Source: Chitinophaga pinensis (GTDB taxonomy: Bacteria > Bacteroidota > Bacteroidia > UKL13-3). From it: 6,304 nt of DNA. Shown piece by piece: positions 5,933 to 6,304 of the stretch (positions are counted from its first letter, which is position 1; each line of letters begins with the position of its first letter). Both the position numbers and the translations under genes were made by a program. The notes beneath the pieces are model-generated. The model had not been told where the DNA came from and ran no database searches. It saw only the letters and a list, made by a program, of their open reading frames with translations. The stretch is from the NCBI GenBank assembly GCA_945875195.1, contig CAMCJW010000177.1, positions 1-6,304 on the forward strand, given 5' to 3'.

Positions 5933-6280
5933 ATGATAACTTGGTTTGAAATTCCGGTGAATGATATTCACAGAGCAATGGCATTTTATGAGAAATTTTT
6001 GGAGGCCAATATTAATTTTCAAGATATGGGCGATTTAAAAATGGCAATTTTAGGTGGGCAACAAGGGGCTTTGGTTCAGCACAATGCTTACAAGCCTAGC
6101 TATGCAGGCGTAATGATGTATTTGAATGCGCATTTACCTATAGTAGAACAAATGGCCTTGGCCGAGCAATTGGGTGGTAGAATTTTACGTCCTGCCGCGC
6201 TCATTAGCGAAGACTTTGGCTATACAGGCATTATTGAGGATACAGAAGGTAATAGAATTGGAATTCATTCACGACAGTAA
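5933..6280 (+). CDS. VOC family protein (glyoxalase-like fold), second of two
   Basis: This is a complete 115-residue single VOC domain. It opens ITWFEIPVNDIHRAMAFYEK (2-21), where Glu6 can be the first-strand ligand, and ends GYTGIIEDTEGNRIGIHS (96-113). In the last strand Gly110 stands where the first VOC protein has Glu119, as in the NRIGLHS-type VOC subfamily, so a classical glyoxalase metal site is unlikely here. His50 in ALVQHNAY could be another ligand. In each protein a ligand seems absent at a different position (first strand in one, last strand in the other). The gene starts 3 nt after the stop of the first and is followed after 3 nt by a further ATG. The two proteins are clearly different in sequence, not a recent duplication. 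The substrate is unknown. Confidence 0.85.
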   Translation: MITWFEIPVNDIHRAMAFYEKFLEANINFQDMGDLKMAILGGQQGALVQHNAYKPSYAGVMMYLNAHLPIVEQMALAEQLGGRILRPAALISEDFGYTGIIEDTEGNRIGIHSRQ

Positions 6281-6283
6281 AGT

Positions 6284-6304
6284 ATGAAGCCTAACTTTAA
6301 ATGG
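6284..6304 (+). CDS. Start of a further gene, cut by the window edge
   Basis: ATG at 6284 opens seven codons (MKPNFKW) that run to the last base without a stop. Only 3 nt separate it from the stop of the VOC gene, the same gap as between the two VOC genes, which suggests a third gene in the same operon. Too little is visible to name it, and a chance ATG cannot be excluded. Confidence 0.45.

Noticed and set aside
5734..6022. Overlapping minus-strand frames across the two VOC genes
   Set aside because: They lie antisense to two well-supported genes, mostly out of frame with each other, and show no domain-like composition.
1..6304. CRISPR array, insertion sequence, prophage or integrase attachment at the tRNA
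   Set aside because: No spaced direct repeats, transposase or integrase frames, and no repeat of the tRNA 3' end elsewhere in the window.

Overview
The window looks like an ordinary chromosomal stretch from a member of the Bacteroidota; genus and family cannot be told from it. The reasons are the AT-rich coding sequence without Shine-Dalgarno sites, two close matches to the Bacteroidota housekeeping promoter (TTG/TTTG-like box, 19 nt, TAnnTTTG), a long-form PurF of the type I know from that phylum, and a tRNA gene that does not encode CCA. All recognisable genes are on the + strand.

Left part (1-4882): a 5'-truncated Glu/Leu/Phe/Val-type amino-acid dehydrogenase, an MscS-family mechanosensitive channel (11 nt later), a 631-residue amidophosphoribosyltransferase (PurF) with its own probable promoter in the 44-nt gap after the channel gene, and lptB (9 nt after purF), the ATPase of the lipopolysaccharide exporter. 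The four are close together and could be partly co-transcribed, but they serve unrelated jobs: amino-acid/nitrogen metabolism, osmotic protection, purine synthesis and outer-membrane biogenesis.

Middle part (4883-5545): a 66-residue acidic lipoprotein, then a CAU-anticodon tRNA (best read as the lysidine-type tRNA-Ile2) with a well-formed promoter and an intrinsic terminator starting two bases after it. The next 200 bases hold no large gene but are not plain: there is a perfect 12-bp inverted repeat, an overlapping perfect 9-bp dyad, and a minus-strand 33-codon reading frame with a hydrophobic start and a basic tail. The start codon of that frame lies inside one arm of the 12-bp repeat and its stop codon lies inside the tRNA terminator hairpin. 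This is the only place in the window where something undescribed might be hiding; the evidence is structural and suggestive only.

Right part (5546-6304): two single-domain VOC (glyoxalase/dioxygenase fold) proteins 3 nt apart, and 3 nt further the first seven codons of another gene that runs off the window, together looking like one operon. No mobile element, CRISPR array or phage signature is visible.
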